Source of the DNA: Pseudomonadota bacterium
GTDB lineage: Bacteria > Pseudomonadota > Alphaproteobacteria > Micropepsales > Micropepsaceae
Assembly (NCBI GenBank): GCA_023427355.1
Contig: JAEZBK010000147.1
Location: 1-7,033, forward strand
DNA length: 7,033 bases
Direction of reading: 5' to 3'
Shown: positions 1-5,251 of the stretch, piece by piece
Numbering within the stretch: the stretch's first letter is position 1
How the letters are laid out: every line of letters begins with the position of its first letter
Notes under the pieces: generated by a model
The model's database searches: none
Told to the model about the DNA's origin: nothing
Seen by the model: the letters and a program-made list of their open reading frames with translations, nothing else
Made by a program: the position numbers and the translations under genes

Positions 1-12
1 GCATTGCTATGA

Positions 13-249
13 TCGAAGCCGGTTGATTTCGTTGGACAGACGGCCTTTCAAACCACGAAAAAAGTAACGCTCAAAACCCGCGCAGAAGCGGAAGGCCAGT
101 TGGCGCTATGTGAGAATTTCGGCCTGCACACCTCTGTCGCCTACACTCATGCGCTCTATCGCGAGTTCATGGGCCAAGAACAAATCGGTGCGCCATTCGT
201 AATCCCTTTACGGCTATGCAACCGGCCCGCAAAATTTTGCGGGAAATAG
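13..249 (+). pseudogene. Start-less relic resembling a ribbon-helix-helix (RelB/DinJ-type) antitoxin
   Basis: An open frame of 78 codons runs from just after an in-frame TGA (10-12) to a TAG at 247-249. It has no usable start: the only ATG lies deep inside, within the EFMGQE stretch. The translation has a basic beta-strand-like stretch (TTKKVTLKTR), a helix (AEAEGQLALCENFGL), then a second helix (TSVAYTHALYREF) ending in GAPFVIPLR. That order, including the small-residue plus PF motif near the end, resembles RelB/DinJ antitoxins, which bind DNA as dimers and neutralise a RelE/YafQ-type toxin. I see no toxin frame after it. The base composition is poorer in GC than the flanking genes. The family match is by eye only. 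It could be a chance open frame, or the 3' part of a gene broken by a frameshift near position 20, where an ATG in another frame (9-11) is followed by an early stop. Confidence 0.3.
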
Positions 250-336
250 CCAAGAGTATTGTGGCCCACATTTGAGCCTCCAATCTAGGCGCGAGGGTCG
301 CGCTTGATGGTTATCAGTGGCTTTTAGTGTTCAGAA

Positions 337-354
337 ATATAGGAACCATATAGG
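337..354. repeat. Direct repeat ATATAGG-N4-ATATAGG
   Basis: Two exact copies of ATATAGG (337-343 and 348-354) are separated by AACC, an 11-bp period that places both copies on the same face of the helix. This could be a small operator or a chance repeat in AT-rich DNA. No adjacent gene is available to interpret it. Confidence 0.35.
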
Positions 355-373
355 GCGGGCCTCAGGACGGCCG

Positions 374-390
374 CTCAGAGCTTTTCTGAG
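374..390. repeat. Short inverted repeat, 6-bp stem
   Basis: CTCAGA (374-379) and TCTGAG (385-390) are perfect inverse complements around a 5-nt loop. The hairpin has no following T tract on either strand, so it is not a convincing intrinsic terminator. Confidence 0.35.
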
Positions 391-465
391 TGCTCAGGCG
401 GCTTGATTTGCCCGCTCTGCCCCTTGGGGGCCTGAAAAAAGATATGCCCGCTTGCGAGCCGCGCG

Positions 466-483
466 CTTTTGCTCACGCAAAAG
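466..483. repeat. Inverted repeat, 7-bp stem with 4-nt loop
   Basis: CTTTTGC (466-472) and GCAAAAG (477-483) form a perfect stem around TCAC. On the plus strand it is followed only by TTTAGG, so any terminator activity would be weak. It lies about 115 bp beyond the tRNA-Ser 3' end and could be part of that transcript's 3' trailer or a leftover of an inserted element. Confidence 0.4.
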
Positions 484-597
484 TTTAGGTGCTCGCCCTC
501 CGGCAGGACCGCCCGCGATGGAATAGGGAGAGAAATAGGGGCACCAGCGCCGGGCAAAAACTATCCCGTTGATGTACTTCGTGTTTTTAGGGTGATT

Positions 598-687
598 TGG
601 CGGACAGGGTGAGATTCGAACTCACGGTAGGCTTGCACCTACGCCGCATTTCGAGTGCGGTGCCTTCAACCACTCGACCACCTGTCC
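598..687 (-). tRNA. tRNA-Ser(CGA)
   Basis: A complete class II tRNA of 90 nt read on the minus strand. The acceptor stem pairs GGACAGG (5' end at 687) with CCTGTCC (602-608), followed by discriminator G and an encoded CCA (598-600). The anticodon stem pairs CCGCA with TGCGG around the loop CTCGAAA, giving anticodon CGA, which reads the serine codon UCG. A long variable arm (GTAGG/CCTAC) and the G discriminator are serine features. The T loop is TTCGAAT. It lies 58 bp downstream of rlmJ in the same direction, with its own candidate promoter in the gap. The 3' end faces the GC-poorer stretch 1-597. Confidence 0.96.
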
Positions 688-696
688 GTCAGGCGG

Positions 697-725
697 GTGA
701 TAGCCGCGCCGGGCTTCCAAGGCAA
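697..725 (-). promoter_or_regulatory. Candidate sigma-70 promoter of tRNA-Ser
   Basis: Read on the minus strand, TTGCCT (720-725) and TATCAC (697-702) are spaced by 17 bp, and the -10 box ends 9 bp before the first base of the mature tRNA. The position suits a tRNA promoter with a very short leader, but both boxes depart from consensus. Read-through from rlmJ is an alternative. Confidence 0.4.
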
Positions 726-745
726 GTATGGTCCAAGTCCTTGGG

Positions 746-1543
746 TCAGGCCCGGATTTCCAGCCGCGTCCGGGCCGCCAGGACGGGTTCCAGCTGGACC
801 AGAACGTGCCCCATTTCCTCGGCAAAGCCAAAAGGGGGGTTCAGGACGAGAAGCCCCGCCCGGGACAGCCTGCCTTCTGGCGCATCCACCGCAATCTCGA
901 TGGTCAGGGCGGGGCTGCCCACGGTTAGCGCCTCCCCGACAAAAGCATCCGCCGCGCTCTGGCTCTTTATCGGATACCAGGCCAGATAGATGCCCGTGGC
1001 GAAGCGGCGGCTGGCGGCGCGCAGGACGCCCCCCATTCGTTCGAACTCATCCGCCGCCTCGAAGGGGGGATCGATCAGGACCACGCCGCGCCGTTCGGGA
1101 GGCGGCAGCAATTTGGGCAGGCGCAGGTAACCATCGGCGTTTTCCACCGCCGCCTTGCGCCAGGGCGCGAGCACGGTTTTCAGCAACGCGCATTCTTCCG
1201 GATGTTTCTCGATCGCCACCAGACGATCCTGCGGCCGCATCAGGCGGGCGGCTATCAACGGCGAACCGGGATAGGCCTGCCTCTGCCCCACGCATTCCAG
1301 ATATTGCCTCAGCGCAGGCGGCAGATCGCCCCCCAGCGCCGCAAGCCGGCCAATGCCGCCTGTGGCTTCGCCGGTCTTTTGCGCTTCTTCGCCCGAAAGA
1401 TCATAGGCGCCGCGACCGGCATGGGTGTCCAGCACGGCGAAGGGAGCATCCTTCTTTTTCAGGTGCGCCAAGATCGCGATGAGGGCGACGTGCTTGGGCA
1501 CGTCGGCGAAATTTCCCGCATGATAGCCATGGCGATAGTTCAT
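746..1543 (-). CDS. rlmJ: 23S rRNA (adenine(2030)-N6)-methyltransferase RlmJ
   Basis: A 265-residue cytoplasmic S-adenosylmethionine-dependent methyltransferase. RlmJ methylates N6 of A2030 in 23S rRNA (E. coli numbering). The protein opens with MNYRHGYHAGNFADVPKH, the hallmark N-terminus of the family. The SAM-binding motif I is LDTHAGRG (about residues 38-45). An acidic motif IEKHPEE (111-117) follows, then the catalytic motif IV DPPF (158-161), the D/N-PP-Y/F signature of N6-adenine methyltransferases. A second NPPFG stretch (235-239) sits near the C-terminus. The length is close to E. coli RlmJ (about 280). The start at 1543 is chosen for the conserved N-terminus; upstream there is only a weak AGAAAG ribosome-binding site. 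It lies 31 bp after the secreted-protein gene on the same strand, so co-transcription is likely. Confidence 0.95.
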   Translation of the reverse strand: MNYRHGYHAGNFADVPKHVALIAILAHLKKKDAPFAVLDTHAGRGAYDLSGEEAQKTGEATGGIGRLAALGGDLPPALRQYLECVGQRQAYPGSPLIAARLMRPQDRLVAIEKHPEECALLKTVLAPWRKAAVENADGYLRLPKLLPPPERRGVVLIDPPFEAADEFERMGGVLRAASRRFATGIYLAWYPIKSQSAADAFVGEALTVGSPALTIEIAVDAPEGRLSRAGLLVLNPPFGFAEEMGHVLVQLEPVLAARTRLEIRA

Positions 1544-1574
1544 GCGCGCTTTCTAGGCCCGCGCCGTCAGGGGA

Positions 1575-1883
1575 TCAATCGCACCGGCTGGCGAGCTTGT
1601 CGTTGATCTGGTCCTGGGTCAGGTCATAGTCCGAGACCCAGACCCTGAGACGACGCTGGCCCACCAGCATGTCCTGCACGCCAAAATGCATGAAATTGCC
1701 GCTGACGATATCGCCCTTTTCGGGCCGGTAGCCGCCATACCATTCCAGCAGGGCATAGCGTTTGGTGCCCATCTCGACCACGAACAGGTCGCTGCACTTG
1801 ACGGTCACCAGCATGACCTTGCCTTCGGCCGCAAGGGCGGGGACCGGCAGGACCAGCAACAATAGGGCCAGGAGCTTGCGCAT
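1575..1883 (-). CDS. Small secreted protein of unknown function
   Basis: A 102-residue protein of no family I recognise. It begins with a clear Sec-type signal peptide: MRK, a leucine-rich core of about 12 residues, then PALAA, with probable cleavage after Ala18 or Ala19. The mature part is about 83 residues, rich in alternating hydrophobic residues and aromatics that suggest beta strands. It contains exactly two cysteines (Cys30 and Cys101, near the two ends of the mature chain), which could form a disulfide in the periplasm. No lipobox, catalytic motif or second membrane segment is visible. It sits between the patatin gene (44 bp upstream) and rlmJ (31 bp downstream) on the same strand. The start is taken at 1883 because it gives the signal peptide; the Shine-Dalgarno site is poor. 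Signal peptide confidence is high, function unknown. Confidence 0.75.
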   Translation of the reverse strand: MRKLLALLLLVLPVPALAAEGKVMLVTVKCSDLFVVEMGTKRYALLEWYGGYRPEKGDIVSGNFMHFGVQDMLVGQRRLRVWVSDYDLTQDQINDKLASRCD

Positions 1884-1915
1884 CGCGATATGCTAGCGCC
1901 CAACCCCCAGCAAAT

Positions 1916-1936
1916 CGTTAAGGCCGCTTAACGGCC
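1916..1936. repeat. Nested inverted repeats at the patatin stop codon
   Basis: CGTTAAG (1916-1922) and CTTAACG (1927-1933) form a perfect 7-bp stem with a 4-nt loop. A second stem, GGCCG (1922-1926) with CGGCC (1932-1936), overlaps it, so the two hairpins are mutually exclusive. The TAA stop of the patatin gene (1928-1930) lies inside. No T tract follows in the direction of transcription, so this is a weak attenuator or processing site at most. Confidence 0.4.
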
Positions 1937-3082
1937 GTGATCCCGGTGCAGGTCGTGGGTGACGATGCCGCCGTTTTTCGGGGGCATTTCCAGCCATTCG
2001 CGGTGTTCCAGCGTGCGGCGCGTGTCTTCATGGCCGTTGCGCCAATGCTCGTGCATGGAATCGGCCGAGAATTCGTAATCGCGCGCCGCGCCTTCATAAG
2101 CCTGTTTCTGGTAAATCAGTTGCAGGATGGTGGCGCGCGGCAGGTCCGAAAGCTTGTCGCGCATCTCGCGGTCTTCCGGCGTCAACTGGTCTTCCGGAAT
2201 TTTCTGCAGGATGTCGTAGCAACGGTTCTTCCAGCGCATCAGGCGGGCGAACATGTCGGTAACCTGGCGGGTGCGCGAGGAATACAGGATTTCCTTGTGG
2301 CGGCCCATCACCTCCTGGATCGTGCGTGGCAAGGGGCCATTGGCGCTGAACAGGTCCACCTGGAAGACCAGGCTGTTGAGGTTGTCGTCCTGCGCCAGGA
2401 TGTGCTGGAGCGGCGTATTGGAGACGATGCCGCCGTCCCAGAAATAATCGGTGCCCACCTGCACCATGGGGAAGGCGGGCGGCAGCGCACCCGACGCCAT
2501 GATATGCGCGGGGGTGATCTTTTCCTTCTCGTTGTCGAAGAAGATGAAATTGCCGGTCAGGACGTTCACGGCGCCGACCGAAAAGCGCATGGCGCGTGAA
2601 TTGATCAGGTCGAAATCCACCAATTCCTTCAGCGTCTCTTCCATGGCGGAATTGTCGTAATAGCTGGTGGCGTCCTTCGCGCCGGCGGGCAGGAGCCAGG
2701 GATTGATCTTGTGGGGCTGAAAGAAGCCGGGCTGGCCCAGGATCGCGGTGGTGAAGGCGCTATAGGCATTGCGGCCCTGGCGGAAGACGTCGCCATCGGG
2801 CGCATAGAGCCACAGCGTACGGTCAGTGATGCGGGTCCAGAATTCGCGCAAGGCTTCGACCCGCAAACCCGGTTTGTTGCCCGCGATCAGCGCGGCATTG
2901 ATGGCGCCGATGGATACGCCGGATATCCAGTCCGGCTGGATGCCTGCCTCGGTCAGCGCCTCATAGACACCAGCCTGATAGGCACCCAGCGCGCCGCCGC
3001 CCTGCAGCACCAGCGCAATGCGCTCGCAGCCTTCCGGCCGGAAAGACGGGACCGGCGCCCGTGGGAGGGGTTTGGTGTCCAT
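1928..3082 (-). CDS. Patatin-like phospholipase with DUF3734-type C-terminus
   Basis: A 384-residue patatin-fold acyl hydrolase, expected to cleave acyl esters with a Ser-Asp dyad. The oxyanion-hole loop is GGGALGAYQAG (residues 28-38). The nucleophile elbow is GVSIG (55-59, Ser57). The second dyad residue is in DGG (216-218, Asp216). After about residue 240 a charged helical region (PRTIQEVMGRHKEI onward, ending in an EHREWLEM stretch) resembles the DUF3734 domain found in many proteobacterial patatins. There is no signal peptide or membrane segment, so it is probably cytoplasmic or peripheral. The frame is open as far as 3442, but that would run deep into the divergent bdhA gene. The ATG at 3082 gives a normal N-terminus with AGGT 12 nt upstream. 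The divergent bdhA neighbour suggests a role in 3-hydroxybutyrate or polyhydroxybutyrate turnover; that is inference, and membrane lipid hydrolysis is equally possible. Confidence 0.9.
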   Translation of the reverse strand: MDTKPLPRAPVPSFRPEGCERIALVLQGGGALGAYQAGVYEALTEAGIQPDWISGVSIGAINAALIAGNKPGLRVEALREFWTRITDRTLWLYAPDGDVFRQGRNAYSAFTTAILGQPGFFQPHKINPWLLPAGAKDATSYYDNSAMEETLKELVDFDLINSRAMRFSVGAVNVLTGNFIFFDNEKEKITPAHIMASGALPPAFPMVQVGTDYFWDGGIVSNTPLQHILAQDDNLNSLVFQVDLFSANGPLPRTIQEVMGRHKEILYSSRTRQVTDMFARLMRWKNRCYDILQKIPEDQLTPEDREMRDKLSDLPRATILQLIYQKQAYEGAARDYEFSADSMHEHWRNGHEDTRRTLEHREWLEMPPKNGGIVTHDLHRDHGR

Positions 3083-3146
3083 GTATGAAGTCTTACCTGG
3101 ATTCTGCGCCTTTGGCCCGCGCTGTTTCGCCGCCGCAGCATCCGGC

Positions 3147-3174
3147 TTGGCGCGGGGCTGCATCGTGCCATGAT
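3147..3174 (+). promoter_or_regulatory. Weak candidate promoter for bdhA, with overlapping inverted repeat
   Basis: TTGGCG (3147-3152) and CATGAT (3169-3174) are spaced by 16 bp, each matching four of six consensus bases. An inverted repeat GCATC-N7-GATGC (3160-3176) covers the proposed -10 box and could be an operator. This is the only promoter-like pair I found in the 120-bp divergent gap between the patatin gene and bdhA, and it is not strong. Confidence 0.22.
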
Positions 3175-3191
3175 GCGGCGCGGCTCGCGAC

Positions 3192-3196
3192 GGAGA
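3192..3196 (+). promoter_or_regulatory. Shine-Dalgarno site that fixes the bdhA start
   Basis: GGAGA lies 6 nt before the ATG at 3203. It favours this start over the ATG codons at 3170 and 3173, which would add 11 or 10 arginine-rich residues absent from the family. Confidence 0.75.
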
Positions 3197-3202
3197 CAAG
3201 TG

Positions 3203-3985
3203 ATGCTCAAGGGCAAGGTTGCGGTGGTTACAGGCTCCACCAGCGGCATCGGGCTGGCGATGGCACGCACATTTGCCAGGCAAGGTGCCGATGTTCTGAT
3301 CAATGGCTTTGGCGAGGCGGCCGCCATCGAAGCCGAACGCACCGCCATCGAGACGGAATTCGGCGCGAAGGCGCTTTTTTCTCCTGCCGACATGAGCAAG
3401 CCGGACCAGATTGCCGCCATGATCGCCATGGCTGAGAAGCAATTGGGGCGGGTGGATATCCTGGTCAACAATGCAGGCATCCAGTTCGTCTCGCCGGTGG
3501 AGGAGTTCCCGGTCGAGAAATGGGATCAGATACTGGCGATCAACCTGTCATCGGCCTTCCACACGATTCGCGCGGCCGTGCCGGGCATGAAGGCGCGTGG
3601 CTTCGGCCGGATCATCAACACGGCAAGCGCCCATGCGCTGGTCGCCTCGCCGTTCAAGTCGGCCTATGTCTCCGCCAAGCATGGCGTGGCAGGCCTGACC
3701 AAAACGATCGCGCTGGAAGTGGCGCAGCATGGCATCACCGTGAATGCAATCTGCCCTGGCTATGTCTGGACGCCATTGGTCGAGAAGCAGATCCCCGACA
3801 CGATGGCGGCACGAGGCCTGACTCGCGACCAGGTGATCAAGGATGTTCTGCTGTCGGCACAGCCCACCAAACAGTTCGTGACGGTGGAGGAAGTGGCGTC
3901 GCTTGCGCTCTATCTTTCGGGCGATATGGCACGGTCCATTACTGGGGCGATCATCAGCATTGACGGGGGATGGACGGCGGCGTGA
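3203..3985 (+). CDS. bdhA: D-3-hydroxybutyrate dehydrogenase (short-chain dehydrogenase)
   Basis: A 260-residue NAD-dependent enzyme that interconverts D-3-hydroxybutyrate and acetoacetate in the cytoplasm, feeding polyhydroxybutyrate breakdown products into acetyl-CoA metabolism. The Rossmann glycine motif is TGSTSGIG (10-17) and the structural motif is NNAG (89-92). The catalytic tetrad is Asn114, Ser142, Tyr155 and Lys159. Gln94, His144, Lys152 and Gln196, which I recall as substrate-carboxylate ligands in the Pseudomonas fragi enzyme, are all present at the same numbers. The C-terminus IDGGWTAA is typical. Length equals the bacterial family norm of 260. These ligands separate it from generic 3-oxoacyl-ACP reductases. 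It is divergent from the patatin gene (120-bp gap) and overlaps the convergent acyltransferase gene by 76 bp at its 3' end. Confidence 0.95.
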   Translation: MLKGKVAVVTGSTSGIGLAMARTFARQGADVLINGFGEAAAIEAERTAIETEFGAKALFSPADMSKPDQIAAMIAMAEKQLGRVDILVNNAGIQFVSPVEEFPVEKWDQILAINLSSAFHTIRAAVPGMKARGFGRIINTASAHALVASPFKSAYVSAKHGVAGLTKTIALEVAQHGITVNAICPGYVWTPLVEKQIPDTMAARGLTRDQVIKDVLLSAQPTKQFVTVEEVASLALYLSGDMARSITGAIISIDGGWTAA

Positions 3986-4992
3986 CGGCCCAAACGGCTG
4001 CGCAGCGCCAGCACCCTGGATTCCAGCAAATGCCAGCTCAACGCCGCGAAGATAAGGCCGAGGAGCAAGGCAAAGGCCGTATTGGCCCACCAGACGCGAT
4101 AGTCGGGAACATAATGGCTGTATATCTGCTGGAGCGGATAGGCTGACAGATACAAGCCGTAGGAATAATCACCCGGCAGAATCGGCAGCACCCGAAGACC
4201 AAGCCAGATCACAGCATAGGCCAATGGCAGGACCGCCGCGTAAAGCGCCTGCCCTGGCACGATCAACCAGAAGGATAACAGAAGGCATACCGCGCACAGC
4301 AAACCGTGCAGGGGCACATGCGCGCGCACGCCGTAGAAGGCCGCGCCGGCAAAGAAGAACAAGACCAGATCGGGCGTCAGCACGCCCGGGATATCGGGGC
4401 GCAGCATGGCTCCGCCGATGGCCAGCACCGCCACGACAGCGAAGAACGGGACCGCTTGCCGCAAGGCACCCGCAAGGGCCGTACCGGCCAACAGGATATA
4501 GCAGGCCGCTTCCAGTGGAATGGTCCAGAGGGAGCCATTCACCACAGGCCCGCGCGGATTGGTCTCAAAGACTCCCGGCAGTCCAAACTGCGTCAGGCCT
4601 ACGGTATTGCCGAAATAGGCAATCCAGGCCGGGCTTGCGAAATAGCTCGCAAGTCCATGCGTTGAGAGGATCGGACCCATCACCAGCGCCGTCAGCGCCA
4701 CCACCAGCAGCAAAGCCGGGCCAATGCGCAGGAGCCGCAGCAACAGGAACCTGCGCAGCGACGGACTCCGCGCCAGACTGCCCGCCACCAGAAAGCCACT
4801 GATGACGAAGAAGCCAGGCAGCAGCAACGCCGCCACGCGCTGGAACCAGGCGGGCACATGACGTGCATCCCCATCCGAGAGCATGAAGCTGTGGAACACG
4901 ACCACGCCGATGGCCAGCAACAACCGCAGATGGTCAAAGCCTTGGGTTCTAGGATGCCGTGTCATGCGATCGGCAATGCTGGGGAGGGTCAT
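3910..4992 (-). CDS. Acyltransferase 3 family membrane protein (OafA/YrhL type)
   Basis: A 360-residue integral membrane acyltransferase with about ten hydrophobic segments. The family transfers acetyl or other acyl groups to sugars of surface polysaccharides, lipopolysaccharide, peptidoglycan or small molecules. The N-terminus FDHLRLLLAIGVVVFHSF carries the conserved histidine (His34). FFVISGFL (61-68), GSLWTIPLEAACY (153-165) and DYSYGLYLSAYPLQQ (275-289) are the other family signatures. The last membrane segment ends near SWHLLESRVL (319-328), and a polar tail of about 24 residues follows, encoded opposite the end of bdhA. The frame is open to 5187, but that runs into tRNA-Leu. ATG 4992 is preferred, with ATG 4965 (351 residues) an alternative; neither has a strong Shine-Dalgarno site. 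No glycan genes are adjacent, so the acceptor cannot be named. Confidence 0.9.
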   Translation of the reverse strand: MTLPSIADRMTRHPRTQGFDHLRLLLAIGVVVFHSFMLSDGDARHVPAWFQRVAALLLPGFFVISGFLVAGSLARSPSLRRFLLLRLLRIGPALLLVVALTALVMGPILSTHGLASYFASPAWIAYFGNTVGLTQFGLPGVFETNPRGPVVNGSLWTIPLEAACYILLAGTALAGALRQAVPFFAVVAVLAIGGAMLRPDIPGVLTPDLVLFFFAGAAFYGVRAHVPLHGLLCAVCLLLSFWLIVPGQALYAAVLPLAYAVIWLGLRVLPILPGDYSYGLYLSAYPLQQIYSHYVPDYRVWWANTAFALLLGLIFAALSWHLLESRVLALRSRLGRHAAVHPPSMLMIAPVMDRAISPER

Positions 4993-5098
4993 GCGGTCCG
5001 GCGGGTGTGGTCCATCTGCGAACGCCAGGGAACGCCGATGGTGCCCGCAAATGCGCGCAGGGCCCGATTTTTGCTCTAGTGCCTTGATTTCTTTGCAT

Positions 5099-5126
5099 TT
5101 GACCGCGGCGGGGCCATGGCTATAGT
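5099..5126 (+). promoter_or_regulatory. Sigma-70 promoter of tRNA-Leu (and probably bioB)
   Basis: TTGACC (5099-5104) and TATAGT (5121-5126) are spaced by 16 bp, close to consensus and the best promoter in the window. Transcription would begin near 5132-5134, giving a leader of about 20 nt before the mature tRNA at 5152. No terminator lies between the tRNA and bioB, so this promoter can also serve bioB and the genes after it. Confidence 0.72.
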
Positions 5127-5151
5127 CCGCCCTCCGTTCAGGAAATTCGCT

Positions 5152-5237
5152 GCCGCTGTGGCGGAACGGTAGACGCAGCAGACTCAAAATCTGTCGCCTT
5201 CACGGGCATGCTGGTTCAAGTCCGGCCTGGGGCACCA
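5152..5237 (+). tRNA. tRNA-Leu(CAA), with two acceptor-stem mismatches
   Basis: An 86-nt class II tRNA. The D arm is GCG/CGC with loop GAACGGTAGA. The anticodon stem GCAGA/TCTGT encloses CTCAAAA, giving anticodon CAA, which reads the leucine codon UUG. The variable arm pairs GCCT with GGGC. The T stem GCTGG/CCGGC encloses TTCAAGT. Discriminator A and an encoded CCA (5235-5237) complete it. The acceptor stem pairs GCCGCTG (5152-5158) with CTGGGGC (5227-5233): pairs 1-72, 2-71, 3-70, 5-68 and 7-66 form, but 4-69 is G-G and 6-67 is T-T. Two mismatches are unusual for a functional tRNA, though every other arm is sound and a strong promoter precedes it. Confidence 0.9.
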
Positions 5238-5239
5238 TT

Positions 5240-5251
5240 ATGGTATTATGA
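5240..5251 (+). other. Three-codon reading frame overlapping the bioB start
   Basis: ATG GTA TTA TGA begins 2 nt after the tRNA CCA end. Its stop overlaps the bioB ATG in an ATGA arrangement (5248-5251). The GGGG at 5229-5232 would be spaced 7 nt from this ATG, but it lies inside the mature tRNA, so it is available only in the unprocessed transcript. It may be chance. Confidence 0.2.

Larger units (their letters stand above)
250..597. other. Gene-poor stretch downstream of tRNA-Ser
   Basis: I see no convincing gene here. A 60-codon minus-strand frame (375-557) starts with TTG, has no clear Shine-Dalgarno site and resembles no family I know. The stretch holds a 7-bp direct repeat (337-354), a 6-bp hairpin (374-390) and a 7-bp hairpin (466-483), listed separately. 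It lies directly beyond the 3' end of the tRNA-Ser gene, where integrating elements usually insert. No copy of the tRNA 3' end is visible in positions 1-597, so no attachment-site pair can be shown. Confidence 0.4.

Noticed and set aside
375..557. A 60-codon minus-strand frame starting with TTG
   Set aside because: No Shine-Dalgarno site, no recognised family, and the TTG start makes it weak; a chance frame is likely.
655..1482. A 275-codon plus-strand frame
   Set aside because: It lies opposite rlmJ, begins inside tRNA-Ser, and its arginine- and proline-rich translation is typical of an antisense shadow in high-GC DNA.
1937..2599. A 220-codon plus-strand frame
   Set aside because: It is antisense to the patatin gene, whose catalytic motifs prove the minus strand codes.
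3083..3442. A 120-residue N-terminal extension of the patatin protein
   Set aside because: It would overlap bdhA by 240 bp and shows no patatin-family character; the frame is merely open.
3986..4020. An intrinsic terminator between the convergent genes
   Set aside because: GC-rich bases are present, but no clean stem followed by a T tract on either strand.
4993..5187. A 65-residue N-terminal extension of the acyltransferase
   Set aside because: It would run through the tRNA-Leu promoter and the first part of the tRNA, and the added residues are not hydrophobic or conserved-looking.
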